Assembly: GCA_002346535.1 (NCBI GenBank)
Contig: DDZZ01000038.1
Span: forward strand, 159,629 to 223,628
Origin: Opitutales bacterium UBA2995
GTDB lineage: Bacteria > Verrucomicrobiota > Verrucomicrobiia > Opitutales > UBA2995
Reading direction: 5' to 3'
Length of the DNA stretch: 64,000 bases
The translations under genes were made by a program, and so were the position numbers. This document shows positions 47,029 to 56,595 of the stretch, one piece after another; position 1 is the stretch's first letter, and each line of letters opens with the position of its first letter. The notes below the pieces were generated by a model that did not search any database, had not been told where the DNA came from, and saw only the letters and a program-made list of their open reading frames with translations.

Positions 47029-47388
47029 ATGATGAAAGGACCCAATTCCAAGGTTTTAATTATGACCCTGGCAGCGCCATTGGTACTAGCCGGATGCGGA
47101 GGCAAAACCGCGGAGGCATTTCTGGAACCTGTTCCCGGAGCGGAGGTAACTAGAGTCGCCAAATACAGGTTTGAATGGTTTAGGACCGCACCCGAAGACA
47201 GACCTTACGTGAAGGTGGGTGAAGTTACGGCTAAAACCACTGATATAGAAAAAGCCAAAGAACTCTTCAAGAAACACGCCAAGAAGGTAAAAGGACAGGC
47301 CGCCGTGAACATTCGCGCGGTAAAAGTCGGTAATTACCGTGGATTGTCAGTCCACAATTGGGTAGCGGACATCGTTATCTGGCAGTAG
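47029..47388 (+). CDS. Small lipoprotein of unknown function
   Basis: 119 aa. Signal peptide ending in the lipobox LAGC (Cys at about residue 23), then GGKTAEAFLEPVPGAEVTRV and a compact domain to the C-terminus with a conserved-looking GQAAVNIRAVKVGNYRG and final IVIWQ. Likely anchored in the outer or inner membrane facing the periplasm. I do not recognise a family; the pattern is reminiscent of small heavy-metal-binding or YbjQ-like folds, but this is not firm. Confidence 0.75.
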   Translation: MMKGPNSKVLIMTLAAPLVLAGCGGKTAEAFLEPVPGAEVTRVAKYRFEWFRTAPEDRPYVKVGEVTAKTTDIEKAKELFKKHAKKVKGQAAVNIRAVKVGNYRGLSVHNWVADIVIWQ

Positions 47389-47428
47389 ATTCCCTGATCG
47401 CCGTCCCGATGAACCTAGGAAATCGCTA

Positions 47429-48688
47429 TTAAAGCGGAATCTCGTTTTGTAGGATTTGCTCCAAGGTTTGCCGTTGACGAATTAGCACCAATTCTCCGGA
47501 ACTACGGACTAGAACTTCCGGCAATTCCGGAAACGAATTATAATTTTTGGCATTCATGGAGGAGCAATAAGCACCCGCTCCATCAATGATGAAGAGATCA
47601 CCGATTTCTGCCTTTTGCAGGGATCTTTCTTTCAATAGTCCCGGATCTGATTCATCCGGAGTCAACAGGTCACCCGACTCACAACAATGGCCGACAACAA
47701 TAACCGGTTCTTCAGCCACAGGAACTTGGTCGGATACAGGCATTACAGTCATCGGTTGTTGTGCCGCATATAAGGTCGGACGAAGAATATCGGTCATTCC
47801 GCCATCCAACTTTAAAAAAACGTGACCGCAGTCTCCAGTATGCACTTTGTCTTGCACAGTGGCGAGTAGGCATCCGGAATTCGCCACCAAAAAAGTGCCG
47901 GGCTCCACTTCAAGGTGCAATTTGCGGCCTGTCTCGTCGGCGAATGTCTGCAAGGCTAACTTAATGAGTTCTCCAACTACCTGAAGATCAGTGGATGCTT
48001 CGCCCGGCATGCGTCCTACTTTGAAGCCACCGCCCAGGTTTAAATGGGTAACTTCGGGAAATCTGCGTACCTGGTTAATCGTTAAGTCGGCTGCCTTGAC
48101 CCAAACCTTGGGATCGCTTCCGGAACCGATATGCGAATGAACCCGGACAATTTTTAGCGAATACTCCTGGATGATCGCTGCAGCTTCATCCAGAACTTCA
48201 TGCCAGATCCCAAAACTCGAAGATGGACCTCCAACGTTGGTCTTCAAAGTGCCTCCCGAACCTACACCAGGATTGACACGCAGGCCGAGTTCTCCACCTG
48301 GGAGCGCTTCACCAAAGGCCTTCAGTTGGCTAAGAGAACAGGCGTTCGCGGATATTCCGAGATCGACCAATCCAGAAATATCCTCGGGAAACTCCTGGGA
48401 GCTCAGGCTGATCCGGTCGGCCGGAATGCCGCCCTGAATAGCGCGATAAACCTCAAACTCACTACTGGCGTCAAAGTGAATGCCCTTTTGGTGAAAGAGA
48501 TTCAACAAAGCACCGTTTGAGCTGGCTTTAATCGCATACCGGGCGGTCAAGCCAAATGGATTCGGAAAGGCCAATAACCGATCTGCGGCTTTCATAAGTG
48601 AAGCCTCGTCGTAAACATAAACGGGAGAGCCAAATTGTTGGGCAATCTCTCTGGCTTGTTCAAATGACAGAAATCGGGCTGAGGACAT
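47429..48688 (-). CDS. lysA: Diaminopimelate decarboxylase
   Basis: PLP enzyme making lysine from meso-diaminopimelate. 419 aa. Fold III PLP lysine in LTARYAIKASSN; glycine loop VHSHIGSG; LNLGGGFKVGRMPGE; LEVEPGTFLVANSGCLL; substrate Cys-Glu in VVGHCCESGDLL; and near the end IDGAGAYCSSMNAKNYNSFP. Related ornithine and carboxynorspermidine decarboxylases share the fold, but the YCSSMNAKNYNSFP ending favours DapDC. ATG at 48688 is used; the open frame extends 70 codons upstream without homology. Confidence 0.88.
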   Translation of the reverse strand: MSSARFLSFEQAREIAQQFGSPVYVYDEASLMKAADRLLAFPNPFGLTARYAIKASSNGALLNLFHQKGIHFDASSEFEVYRAIQGGIPADRISLSSQEFPEDISGLVDLGISANACSLSQLKAFGEALPGGELGLRVNPGVGSGGTLKTNVGGPSSSFGIWHEVLDEAAAIIQEYSLKIVRVHSHIGSGSDPKVWVKAADLTINQVRRFPEVTHLNLGGGFKVGRMPGEASTDLQVVGELIKLALQTFADETGRKLHLEVEPGTFLVANSGCLLATVQDKVHTGDCGHVFLKLDGGMTDILRPTLYAAQQPMTVMPVSDQVPVAEEPVIVVGHCCESGDLLTPDESDPGLLKERSLQKAEIGDLFIIDGAGAYCSSMNAKNYNSFPELPEVLVRSSGELVLIRQRQTLEQILQNEIPL

Positions 48689-48869
48689 AAGGAGGTGGAG
48701 TTTTGGAAAACGGGACCCTTCGTCGAACAAAAAAAGAAGACTTAAGAACAGATAAAGTTGTAAACTGCACGAATTCAACGAATTCCACATTGCTTTGTTT
48801 GGCAGGTGCAATTTTATTAATCGGATACCATGAGCAATCCCGGACAGGAGAGGCGCATCACGGGAAAAC

Positions 48870-49169
48870 CGCCTTACCCGGTTAGCGATGAATTCCACAG
48901 TTATTTGGCCCGATTCAAACTCTGGCGAACACGCTTCATGGAACTGAAAGTGTGCTTTGGCAGGAACGTCCCAATATGGGTGGTAAGGATTTTTCTTATT
49001 ACCTGCAAAAGCTCCCAGCTGTAAGTTACGGCTTGGTGGTGGTTAAAACTACTCAACCAACTTATCTTTTGCATTTCCTCGTTTCGACATTGAGGAATAT
49101 GCACTCGTATTGGGGATGCAACTACTTGCTCCTAGAGTATTAACAGCCGCAGCAAAATCCTTCAATTAA
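48870..49169 (+). pseudogene. C-terminal fragment of an M20 family metallopeptidase
   Basis: Frames in sequence give ESVLWQERPNMGGKDFSYYL followed by QKLPA, then (shifted) RFDIEEYALVLGMQLLAPRV followed by LTAAAKSF and TAA at 49167-49169. MGGxDFxYYLQKxPG and H-x-PxFDxDExAL are the end of M20 amidohydrolase/carboxypeptidases. The catalytic metal-site N-terminus is missing and at least one frameshift is present. Confidence 0.6.
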
Positions 49170-49178
49170 AATCAACCC

Positions 49179-49528
49179 CATGCCTTGGGCGTTGAACTCG
49201 AACTACAACTCGTCAATGCAAAAACCATGCCACTTAAAAGCGGCGTCACAGAATTGCTTAAATCCGTGAGCGAATCAAATAGTTCGTGGATTAAAGCCGA
49301 GTTGGTGCAATGCTAAATGGATATTAATACAGGGGTTTTCCATATGGCCGAAGAAGCCAGGAGGGACCTACTCGAAAAACTAAATTCCTGGACAAGGTGG
49401 CCCGAGAGTTCGATACCCGGGTCTTCTGGGCTGGAACACAACCTTTCTCACCCTGGTCGGGTCAAAAAATTGGCGAAACCCCCGAACGGGAAGGAACAGC
49501 CACTTTCAGCGTATCAGAAAACCAATGA
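49179..49528 (+). pseudogene. N-terminal fragment of a GCS2-family carboxylate-amine ligase
   Basis: Starts HALGVELELQLVNAKTMPLK, continues WIKAELVQC, TAA, MDINTGVFHMAEEARRDLLE, and after one missing base near 49381 KFLDKVAREFDTRVFWAGTQ followed by PFSPWSGQKIGETPERE to TGA. This is the start of the YbdK/GshA-like GCS2 family (LGVExELQLVD, QxxIEVNTGVCxxxAEAR, GTHPFAxW). The remaining 250 residues are gone. It directly follows the M20 fragment. Confidence 0.65.
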
Positions 49529-49586
49529 CATCCGATCGGTTATTGAAAACATGATAAAAGAAAACCCGTTTCCGGAATAAGAAAGA

Positions 49587-50969
49587 CTAAAATTCCACGT
49601 TTCCCGGGGTTCGAGCAAAGGGGGTCACATCTCGGATATTGGAAACGCCGGTAAGGAGCATCAACATCCGTTCAAATCCCAGGCCAAACCCGCTGTGTGG
49701 CACGGAGCCGTATCGCCGCAGGTCACGGTACCACCAGTAATCCTCTTTGGAAATGTTATGCCGGTCAAAATTGGCGTCGAGTAGATCGAGCCTTTCTTCA
49801 CGCTGACTTCCTCCGACGATTTCCCCGATGCCTGGCACCAAGACATCCATGGCCGCAACCGTTTTACCATCGTCGTTGATACGCATGTAGAAGGGTTTGA
49901 TTTCCCTCGGATAGCCGAAAACCGTGACCGGATTCTGAAAGTGGTTTTCTGTGAGGTAACGCTCGTGTTCACTTTGAAGGTTTAGGCCGTATTCCACCGG
50001 ATAATCGAACGTCTGTTTACTCTCCTGCAAAAGCAGGATTGCATCCATGTAACTCACGCGAACAAAAGGCCGGTCCAAAATGAACTTCAAACGCTCCAAA
50101 AGTCCCTTATCCACAAACTTTGAGAAAAAAGCTATCTCCTCCGGACAATTTTCGAGTGTGTCATTTACTAAGTATTTCACGAACGATTCCGCCAGATCCA
50201 TATTTCCATCCAAGTCGCAAAAAGCGATTTCGGGCTCGATCATCCAGAATTCGTTTGCATGGCGGCTCGTATTCGAATTCTCGGCACGGAATGTCGGCCC
50301 GAAAGTATAAATATTGGAAAGCGCCGTGGCAAATACTTCACCTTCCAGTTGACCGCTTACAGTCAAATAAGAAGGCCGCCCAAAAAAGTCTTTCGAGTAG
50401 TCTACATCGCCGTCAATCAGGGGAGCTTTGCCTGGATCCAAGGTGGATACCCGAAACATTTCGCCGGCTCCTTCGCAATCGCTGGCCGTTATAATCGGCG
50501 TATGAACGTAAAAAAAGTCCCGCTCCTGAAAGAAAGAATGTATGGCATAGGCCACCCGGCTGCGTACGCGAAATACACTGCCGAATAAGTTGGATCGAGG
50601 TCTCAGGTGGGCCTGCTCTCGCATAAACTCCATCGTGTGACCTTTTTTCTGGAGCGGATAATCGACATCCGATTCGCCAATCACTTTCAAGGAATCTGCA
50701 TGAAGCTCCCAATCCTGTCCTTTACCCTCAGAGGCCACCAAACGCCCATTGATTTCAACAGATGCTCCGGTCGTAGCTTTGACGACGTTTTCGTAATCGG
50801 GCACATCCGAATCAATGACGACCTGCAAGTTTTTCAGGCTGGTGCCATCGTTTATTTCGAGAAAAGAAAAGCTTTTGGCATCGCGGCGCGTACGCACCCA
50901 ACCTTGAATGAGAACGTAATCCTGAGGTTTGGTGCTAGAGAGGGCCTGTTTAAGGAGGGTTCGTGGCAT
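49587..50969 (-). CDS. asnS: Asparagine-tRNA ligase
   Basis: Charges tRNA-Asn. 460 aa. N-terminal OB-fold anticodon domain (VLIQGWVRTRRDAKSFSFLE) then class II core: motif 2 FGPTFRAENSNTSRHANEFW followed by MIEPEIAF, and motif 3 HSGFGLGFERMLMLLTGVSN followed by IRDVTPFARTPG. The SEGAGEMF-type loop (CEGAGEMFRVSTLD) distinguishes AsnRS from AspRS. Full length. A separate AsnRS implies direct tRNA-Asn charging. Confidence 0.96.
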   Translation of the reverse strand: MPRTLLKQALSSTKPQDYVLIQGWVRTRRDAKSFSFLEINDGTSLKNLQVVIDSDVPDYENVVKATTGASVEINGRLVASEGKGQDWELHADSLKVIGESDVDYPLQKKGHTMEFMREQAHLRPRSNLFGSVFRVRSRVAYAIHSFFQERDFFYVHTPIITASDCEGAGEMFRVSTLDPGKAPLIDGDVDYSKDFFGRPSYLTVSGQLEGEVFATALSNIYTFGPTFRAENSNTSRHANEFWMIEPEIAFCDLDGNMDLAESFVKYLVNDTLENCPEEIAFFSKFVDKGLLERLKFILDRPFVRVSYMDAILLLQESKQTFDYPVEYGLNLQSEHERYLTENHFQNPVTVFGYPREIKPFYMRINDDGKTVAAMDVLVPGIGEIVGGSQREERLDLLDANFDRHNISKEDYWWYRDLRRYGSVPHSGFGLGFERMLMLLTGVSNIRDVTPFARTPGNVEF

Positions 50970-51086
50970 TTTTCTTTAAAAAGAGTACCCATTACCGAAA
51001 AGTCCGCCAGCAATTTTTCGAGTGATTAACCGAATTCGAGCCAAACAGCCTGGAACAATACCGCAGTGAAACTGATTGGAGCCCCC

Positions 51087-51857
51087 CTATTGGTTCATAT
51101 GAAAGGCAAGGTAGAGTCCGCTTAAAACCAAGTTGGGATAAATATGATCAAATAATTTTTCATCCTGGAACAAGCGTGTGTATCCCCCCGTACCTAACAG
51201 TAGTGGTGGGTGGTCTTTAAAGGCTTCCTTGGTGAATTGGTCTGCAAGTTCCCGGACCGTTCCCACTTGCGAATAAAAAAGTCCGGCTTGAATACTCTCT
51301 TCTGTAGAGCGCCCTATGGCAGCGGCCGGCTCGACGATTTCCACTGAAGGGAGTTTGGCGGTTCTATCCTCGAGCGACTCCATGGATATGGCAATCCCCG
51401 GCAGAATGGCGCCCCCCAAATATTCTTTTCTGGAATTCACAGCGCAAAACGTGGTGGCTGTTCCAAAATCTACTGTGATTAAGTTTTCGCCCTGGTGTAG
51501 ATCGGATGCGGCAATTGCCGTGGCAATTCTGTCGGCACCGACTTCAAGGGGGTTGCGGTATTTAATCTTAAGGCCTGTTTTAACACCGGCCTGCAATACA
51601 AAGGGCTCTATCTCAAAATATTTATAACAGGCGTTTCGAATGGAATGAAGCAACGAAGGAACAACCGAGCATAGGGCTATATGCGAAATATTAGAGGGAT
51701 CAAAATTGTTTTCCCTCAATACACCCGCCAGAAAAAGGCCGAGTTCATCTGAAGAACTTCGCGGTTCAGAAGCTCTCCGGAAATGAAGCGCAATATCCTC
51801 CCCGTCAAAGATACCGCCGTGGACGGTGGTATTTCCAATATCCAGACAGAGTAGCAT
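51087..51857 (-). CDS. coaX: Type III pantothenate kinase
   Basis: First step of CoA synthesis from pantothenate. 256 aa. CoaX signatures: MLLCLDIGNTTVHGGIFDGE (phosphate-binding DIGNT), GVKTGLKIKYRNPLEVGADR, the LITVDFGTATTFCAVN catalytic segment with Asp, and GGAILPGIAISMESLEDRTA followed by KLP. It starts one base after the coaBC stop, the last gene of the pan/coa operon. Confidence 0.95.
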   Translation of the reverse strand: MLLCLDIGNTTVHGGIFDGEDIALHFRRASEPRSSSDELGLFLAGVLRENNFDPSNISHIALCSVVPSLLHSIRNACYKYFEIEPFVLQAGVKTGLKIKYRNPLEVGADRIATAIAASDLHQGENLITVDFGTATTFCAVNSRKEYLGGAILPGIAISMESLEDRTAKLPSVEIVEPAAAIGRSTEESIQAGLFYSQVGTVRELADQFTKEAFKDHPPLLLGTGGYTRLFQDEKLFDHIYPNLVLSGLYLAFHMNQ

Positions 51858-51858
51858 C

Positions 51859-53106
51859 TCAGGAAACTACCTTTTCTACGGATGTGGTTACTTCTTTTTC
51901 CAAGGCTTCAATCAACTCGGTCTTGGTAGCCACGCGTTTAAAAAGGCGATTGCCTTTGTAGAGACTGGCTTGGTGTTTGCCGTTATCCGGATCGACCTCG
52001 GTCAAATCGTTATGAACTACCACGTCAGCCAAAGAATGTTTTAAGAGATTAAGTACAGCAGCCTCACGTTCGGCATCTGAAGCGTTTGTAGTCAGCTTGA
52101 AAGCGACCAATTGAATATGAGGGCTCAGACTGTATTCACGAATTCGATCCACGATTTTATAATTCCTGGCCAGGCTCAGCGTCATATCATTTTCGGAACC
52201 AAATTTTGTTTCAGGACCGGGTTTAACTTTTTCGCCGTTGATGACCAGATGATCGACCGAATAATCACTCACCGCCGCCAAATGAAGAACGCAATCAATA
52301 GAAGTGCTAGAAAGCTGATCCTTCAGCTGATGGTCCAGATCATGGAAAGATTTGAAGGTAAATTGCTTTACTGCTCGTTGGGGCTGCTGGGCTCTATCGG
52401 CCCTTAACAAAATTACTTCATGTCCTTGGCCGTCGAGATAATCTGCAAACTCCGCCCCGGTTTTTCCGCTGGAAAAATTTGAAATGGAACGCACACCGTC
52501 GATGGGCTCTTCGGTTCCCCCAGAGGTAATCAGGAACTTCAAACCGGGTTTCAATGTTGAGGCCTTGCCACGGTAAACACCTTCAATCCATTCAGCAATA
52601 AGACCCGGCTCGAGCAATTTGCCTTCCCCGACATCGCCACAAGCCAACCTGCCCTCTCCAGTAGGCAAGACCTTCACTCCCCATGAAGAAAGTTTTTCCA
52701 GGGATTCCTGGGTAGCAGGATGATGATACATAGCCGTATTCATTGCGGGCACCAAAAAATAGGGTTTTTTGAAATCGTGAGCGAGAAAAAGGCTGGTCAG
52801 CAAATCGTCTCCCAATCCCTGCGAAACCTTGTTAATCGTGTTGGCAGTACCCGGGCAGAGAACTGTGAAATCAGCCCATTTTGCCAAATTTATATGGGCC
52901 ATTTGCTTATCTGGTTCGTAGAGATCTGAAAAAACCGGTTTTCCGGTGAGGCCTTCGAGTGTGGAAGGTCCAACAAATTTTAAAGCGGACTGGGAAGCCA
53001 CGGTTTGAACTTCGTGGCCTTCCTGCACCCATTTGGAGATGAGATTGCAGGCCTTGTAGCAAGCAATGGATCCGGTAAGTTTAAATAAGATTTTAGATGG
53101 GGACAT
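51859..53106 (-). CDS. coaBC: Bifunctional phosphopantothenoylcysteine decarboxylase/synthetase
   Basis: Two steps of CoA synthesis. 415 aa: CoaC flavoprotein domain (1-180; TGSIACYKACNLISKWVQEG, PAMNTAMYHHPATQ, GRLACGDVGEGKL with the catalytic Cys) and CoaB synthetase domain (190-400; LITSGGTEEPIDGVRSISNF followed by SSGKTGAEFADYL, VDRIREYSLSPHIQLVAFKL). The start overlaps the panC stop by 14 bases. Confidence 0.95.
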   Translation of the reverse strand: MSPSKILFKLTGSIACYKACNLISKWVQEGHEVQTVASQSALKFVGPSTLEGLTGKPVFSDLYEPDKQMAHINLAKWADFTVLCPGTANTINKVSQGLGDDLLTSLFLAHDFKKPYFLVPAMNTAMYHHPATQESLEKLSSWGVKVLPTGEGRLACGDVGEGKLLEPGLIAEWIEGVYRGKASTLKPGLKFLITSGGTEEPIDGVRSISNFSSGKTGAEFADYLDGQGHEVILLRADRAQQPQRAVKQFTFKSFHDLDHQLKDQLSSTSIDCVLHLAAVSDYSVDHLVINGEKVKPGPETKFGSENDMTLSLARNYKIVDRIREYSLSPHIQLVAFKLTTNASDAEREAAVLNLLKHSLADVVVHNDLTEVDPDNGKHQASLYKGNRLFKRVATKTELIEALEKEVTTSVEKVVS

Positions 53107-53857
53107 TGTCTATTAATCGTACGTTTTCCAATACAACGGCACCGAGCCTTCGCTGACCGACTTCTTCAACATATTCGACGGTAAAGCCTTTATCTTCGAG
53201 GTCGCGACGCACTTCCTCGATTGTAGTTGTTTGTTTGAGACTGCGATGAAATTCAGGGGCCATCTTTCTGCCCTCCGCTGTAAGGTGGACATTGCGAGAG
53301 CTGAGCGCCAAGCCATCGGCTTCCCGAACGGTAGCAACAGGAACAATTTCAACCCCAAGAAAAAAAGCCCGAGCCATACCTTCGATCAATTTCAATTGCT
53401 GGTAATCCTTCTCCCCGAAATAAGCACGCGTCGGCCTGACCAAATTGAGAAGCTTCATCACCACCGTCAGCACTCCTTCAAAATGACCGGGTCGATGCTC
53501 GCCCTCGAGATTGGACGACAGAACAGTCTCCGCCACTTTGTATGAAAAATTGTCTGGGTATAACGAATCCCTCGATGGAGCAAAGATTACATTTGCGCCG
53601 GCTTCTGTGGCCAGACTCAAGTCGACGCCCAAGGTTTTTGGATACCGCTCTAAATCTTTGGGATCATTGAATTGAGTAGGATTCAGGAAAACACTAACCA
53701 CCACACAATCTGTCTCAGTCCGGGCGCGGCGGATGAGTTCCAAGTGACCTTCATGAAGCGCTCCCATGGTTGCCACAAGTCCAATTGGCTGCCCCGAGGC
53801 TAGCACGCGATCGCGATAGTCTACCCAACCTTCCAGGGACTGTATCAACTCACTCAT
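53093..53857 (-). CDS. panC: Pantoate-beta-alanine ligase
   Basis: Joins pantoate and beta-alanine to pantothenate with ATP. 254 aa, slightly short of the usual 280. HIGH-type motif GLVATMGALHEGHLELIRRA, VFLNPTQFNDPKDLERYPKT, FGEKDYQQLKLIEGMAR and the KMSKS-like LALSSRNVHLTAEGR segment. Coupled to panB by ATGA overlap. Confidence 0.95.
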   Translation of the reverse strand: MSELIQSLEGWVDYRDRVLASGQPIGLVATMGALHEGHLELIRRARTETDCVVVSVFLNPTQFNDPKDLERYPKTLGVDLSLATEAGANVIFAPSRDSLYPDNFSYKVAETVLSSNLEGEHRPGHFEGVLTVVMKLLNLVRPTRAYFGEKDYQQLKLIEGMARAFFLGVEIVPVATVREADGLALSSRNVHLTAEGRKMAPEFHRSLKQTTTIEEVRRDLEDKGFTVEYVEEVGQRRLGAVVLENVRLIDNVPI

Positions 53858-54645
53858 ACAAAACTTTCCTTTTTCACAGGGAAACTTTTTGCTTTCACGT
53901 CAGAATCGAAGTCATCGAGCGCATGCTTGATCAAATGGAAGCCGTCAAGATATCGCCTGACAAACTTTGGTTGAAAGGAGGGATCCATTCCAAGGAGATC
54001 CTGCAGAACCAGTACCTGGCCAGATGTATCAGGACCGGACCCGATACCGATGGTCGGAATAGACAAATTGTTGGTGATCTCCCCAGCCAATGGTGCGGGA
54101 ATACATTCGAGGACAATTGAAAAGCATCCGACCTGTTCGAGTGACAAGGCATCATCCAAAATTTGTTTGGCAGCTTCCTCTCCTTTACCTTGAACTTTGA
54201 ACCCTCCAAGTTGATGAACGGACTGGGGGGTGAGCCCCAAATGCCCCATGACGGGGACACCCGATTCTACAACATGGGCGGCATCCTCCAAATGGCCCCT
54301 TGCGCCTTCCAATTTTACAGAGTTTGCTCCGGCTTTCATAAGGGTTTGAACGGATTCCATAAGCGACTCTTTACCCTTCCGATGCGACAAAAACGGAAGG
54401 TCGCCGACTATAAATTTGAGAGGAGCGCCCTTCGACACAGCAGCAACATGAGCCGCAATCATCTCAATGCTTGCATGAACCGTGCTGGGATAACCGTGCA
54501 TTACCATAGAAGCGCTGTCACCAACCAGGATGCAATCAATTTGGGTGTCGTTAATTATCTTGGCTGACCAGGTATCATAACTCGTAACCATGGAGATCGG
54601 CTCTCCTGTGGCTTTATTATTTTGGAAATCGAGTACGTTTTTCAT
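53854..54645 (-). CDS. panB: 3-methyl-2-oxobutanoate hydroxymethyltransferase
   Basis: Transfers a one-carbon unit to 2-oxoisovalerate, the first step of pantoate synthesis. 263 aa. MVTSYDTWSAKI, the metal-binding ILVGDSASMVMHGYPSTV, LPFLSHRKGKESLMESVQTL, GGFKVQGKG, VLECIPAPLAGEITNNLSIP followed by TIGIGSGPDTSGQVLVLQDL. A good ribosome binding site (GGAAGGGAG) lies 7 bases before the ATG at 54645. First gene of panB-panC-coaBC-coaX; panD is not in the window. Confidence 0.95.
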   Translation of the reverse strand: MKNVLDFQNNKATGEPISMVTSYDTWSAKIINDTQIDCILVGDSASMVMHGYPSTVHASIEMIAAHVAAVSKGAPLKFIVGDLPFLSHRKGKESLMESVQTLMKAGANSVKLEGARGHLEDAAHVVESGVPVMGHLGLTPQSVHQLGGFKVQGKGEEAAKQILDDALSLEQVGCFSIVLECIPAPLAGEITNNLSIPTIGIGSGPDTSGQVLVLQDLLGMDPSFQPKFVRRYLDGFHLIKHALDDFDSDVKAKSFPVKKESFV

Positions 54646-54844
54646 TTCGTACTCCCTTCCAACGATTTCGCAACCCAAGCGAAATGCGCTATACAAGGAG
54701 GCAATGCCTCCACTCCAGGTACCTGTCTCATAGATCAAGTCCTCACATAATAAGTTAAAAATTAGACGGTCACGATCGTGTTCGTGCCATTAGAAGAAGG
54801 CGAACCTTATGAAGAAGCCCCTTAAATTCAAACGAAAAATTGAC

Positions 54845-55270
54845 TTAGAAATCTCCTTCCAGCAAGGCCTGCCAAGCCAATGTGGCACATTTAATTCGAG
54901 AAGGATACTTGCGAACTTCCGATAATGCGACCAATTCTCCGAACCCCTCACCGAGTGACGGCTCCTCACCCTGGTTCTTTAAAGCCGCTGAAAATTCCTC
55001 ATAGAGCGCACTGGCCTCCTCCGTCGTTTTACCCGCCAATAATTCGGTCATTATGGAAGCAGAAGCCCTTGAAATTGCACACCCCTGAGACTCAAAATGG
55101 ATATCCGATAGGCAACTACCGTCAACAGACCAATACACGGTTACTTGATCTCCGCACAATGGATTGTGACCGCTCGCGCAATGCGGAAAAGATCCAGGCC
55201 TTCCATAATTTCGAGGATTCTTATTATGCCTCAGAATAATCTCCTGATAGAGCTGCAGCAAATCGGACAC
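54845..55270 (-). CDS. sufU: SufU-type iron-sulfur/sulfur-transfer scaffold
   Basis: Accepts sulfur from the SufS desulfurase in Fe-S cluster assembly. 141 aa, IscU-like fold. Conserved cysteines: NPLCGDQVTVYW (Cys with Asp), GCAISRASASIMTE and KCATLAWQAL, the SufU pattern, plus the extra loop between the second and third Cys typical of SufU. GTG start overlapping the sufS stop (TAGTG), so translation is coupled. Confidence 0.92.
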   Translation of the reverse strand: MSDLLQLYQEIILRHNKNPRNYGRPGSFPHCASGHNPLCGDQVTVYWSVDGSCLSDIHFESQGCAISRASASIMTELLAGKTTEEASALYEEFSAALKNQGEEPSLGEGFGELVALSEVRKYPSRIKCATLAWQALLEGDF

Positions 55271-56490
55271 TATGCGAACAGCAACTGAATTTTCTTCAGC
55301 GATTCCGTTAATATATCGATCTCTTCTCGAGTATTATAAAAGGCAAAAGACGCACGAGCAGTGGCGGTAATTCCATAGCGGCTGTGCAGGGGCTGCGTAC
55401 AATGGTGTCCAGCCCGTATTGCAATGCCATCGGCATCAAGCACCGTAGCCATATCATGAGGATGCGATCCCTCAAGAGTAAATGCAACCAAGCTTACCTT
55501 ATTTTTAGATGTACCGTAAATCTTGATACCTTCTACTTCGTTCAACCGGGCGGTCGCATGATGCAATAAATCCTCCTCATGTTGGAGGAGTAAGGCTCGA
55601 TCAAGATTTTCGAGGTACTCGATCGCCCGGGCCATACCAATCACGCCGGCGATATTGGGAGTGCCAGCCTCGAAACGGCCAGGAGGCTCTTTGTAGGTTG
55701 TTTTCTCAAACGTCACCTCGTTGATCATATCGCCCCCGCCCTGGTAGGGAGGCATGCTTTCCAAAAGATCAAACCTACCATAGATGGCGCCGACACCAGT
55801 GGACCCAAATAACTTGTGACCGGAGAAAACAAAGAAATCGCAATTCAGTTTCTGAACGTCCACCGGAAAATGTCCGACTGCTTGCGCTCCATCGATCAAA
55901 ACCCGTGCTCCCACAGCATGAGACTTGTCTATGATAGACTTAATAGGGTTGATCGTTCCCAGCGCGTTGGACGCATGCACAACCGATACCATTTTCGTTT
56001 TATCAGAAAGAAGTTGATCAAAAGCATCCATTTCCAGTTCGCCGTTTTCATCAGCTGGAATCACTTTCAAATGCGCTCCCTTTTCTTCGCACAAGAGTTG
56101 CCACGGCACGATGTTGGCGTGGTGCTCCATGGCCGAAATGATTACCTCGTCTCCCTCCGCAATAAATTTGTTTCCAAAACTGGAGGCAACAAGATTGATG
56201 CCTTCAGTAGTACCCCGAACAAAGACGATTTCCTCAGCGCGAGCCGCGTTGAGAAACTTGCCTACAACCCCACGCGCTTCCTCGTACGCTGCGGTTGCCT
56301 TTTCAGCAAGAAAGTGCACCCCACGATGGATATTGGCGTTGGTTTCGGTGTAATAGGATTCCAAAGCATCAATTACTGCACGAGGTTTTTGGGTCGTCGC
56401 AGCATTGTCCAAGTATACCAAAGGCTTTTGACCCACTCTGGTAGAAAGGATGGGAAACTCCTGTCGAATTTTGGAAACATCAAAAGACAT
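55270..56490 (-). CDS. sufS: Cysteine desulfurase SufS
   Basis: PLP enzyme releasing sulfur from cysteine as enzyme-bound persulfide. 406 aa, group II. VYLDNAATTQKPRAVIDALE, VFVRGTTEGINLVASSFG, ISAMEHHANIVPWQLL, PLP lysine in FVFSGHKLFGSTGVGAIYGR, and active-site Cys in IRAGHHCTQPLHSRYG. Upstream of and coupled to sufU. SufB/C/D are not in the window. Confidence 0.95.
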   Translation of the reverse strand: MSFDVSKIRQEFPILSTRVGQKPLVYLDNAATTQKPRAVIDALESYYTETNANIHRGVHFLAEKATAAYEEARGVVGKFLNAARAEEIVFVRGTTEGINLVASSFGNKFIAEGDEVIISAMEHHANIVPWQLLCEEKGAHLKVIPADENGELEMDAFDQLLSDKTKMVSVVHASNALGTINPIKSIIDKSHAVGARVLIDGAQAVGHFPVDVQKLNCDFFVFSGHKLFGSTGVGAIYGRFDLLESMPPYQGGGDMINEVTFEKTTYKEPPGRFEAGTPNIAGVIGMARAIEYLENLDRALLLQHEEDLLHHATARLNEVEGIKIYGTSKNKVSLVAFTLEGSHPHDMATVLDADGIAIRAGHHCTQPLHSRYGITATARASFAFYNTREEIDILTESLKKIQLLFA

Positions 56491-56595
56491 AAAAAGAATA
56501 CTTTAATTGAGAGCGAATCTCGTTTCAACTCCAATTCAAATTCTCTTAACAAAAAGCCAATGGACCGGAAGCCGCTTTGCCAAAATGGAAAAGTA

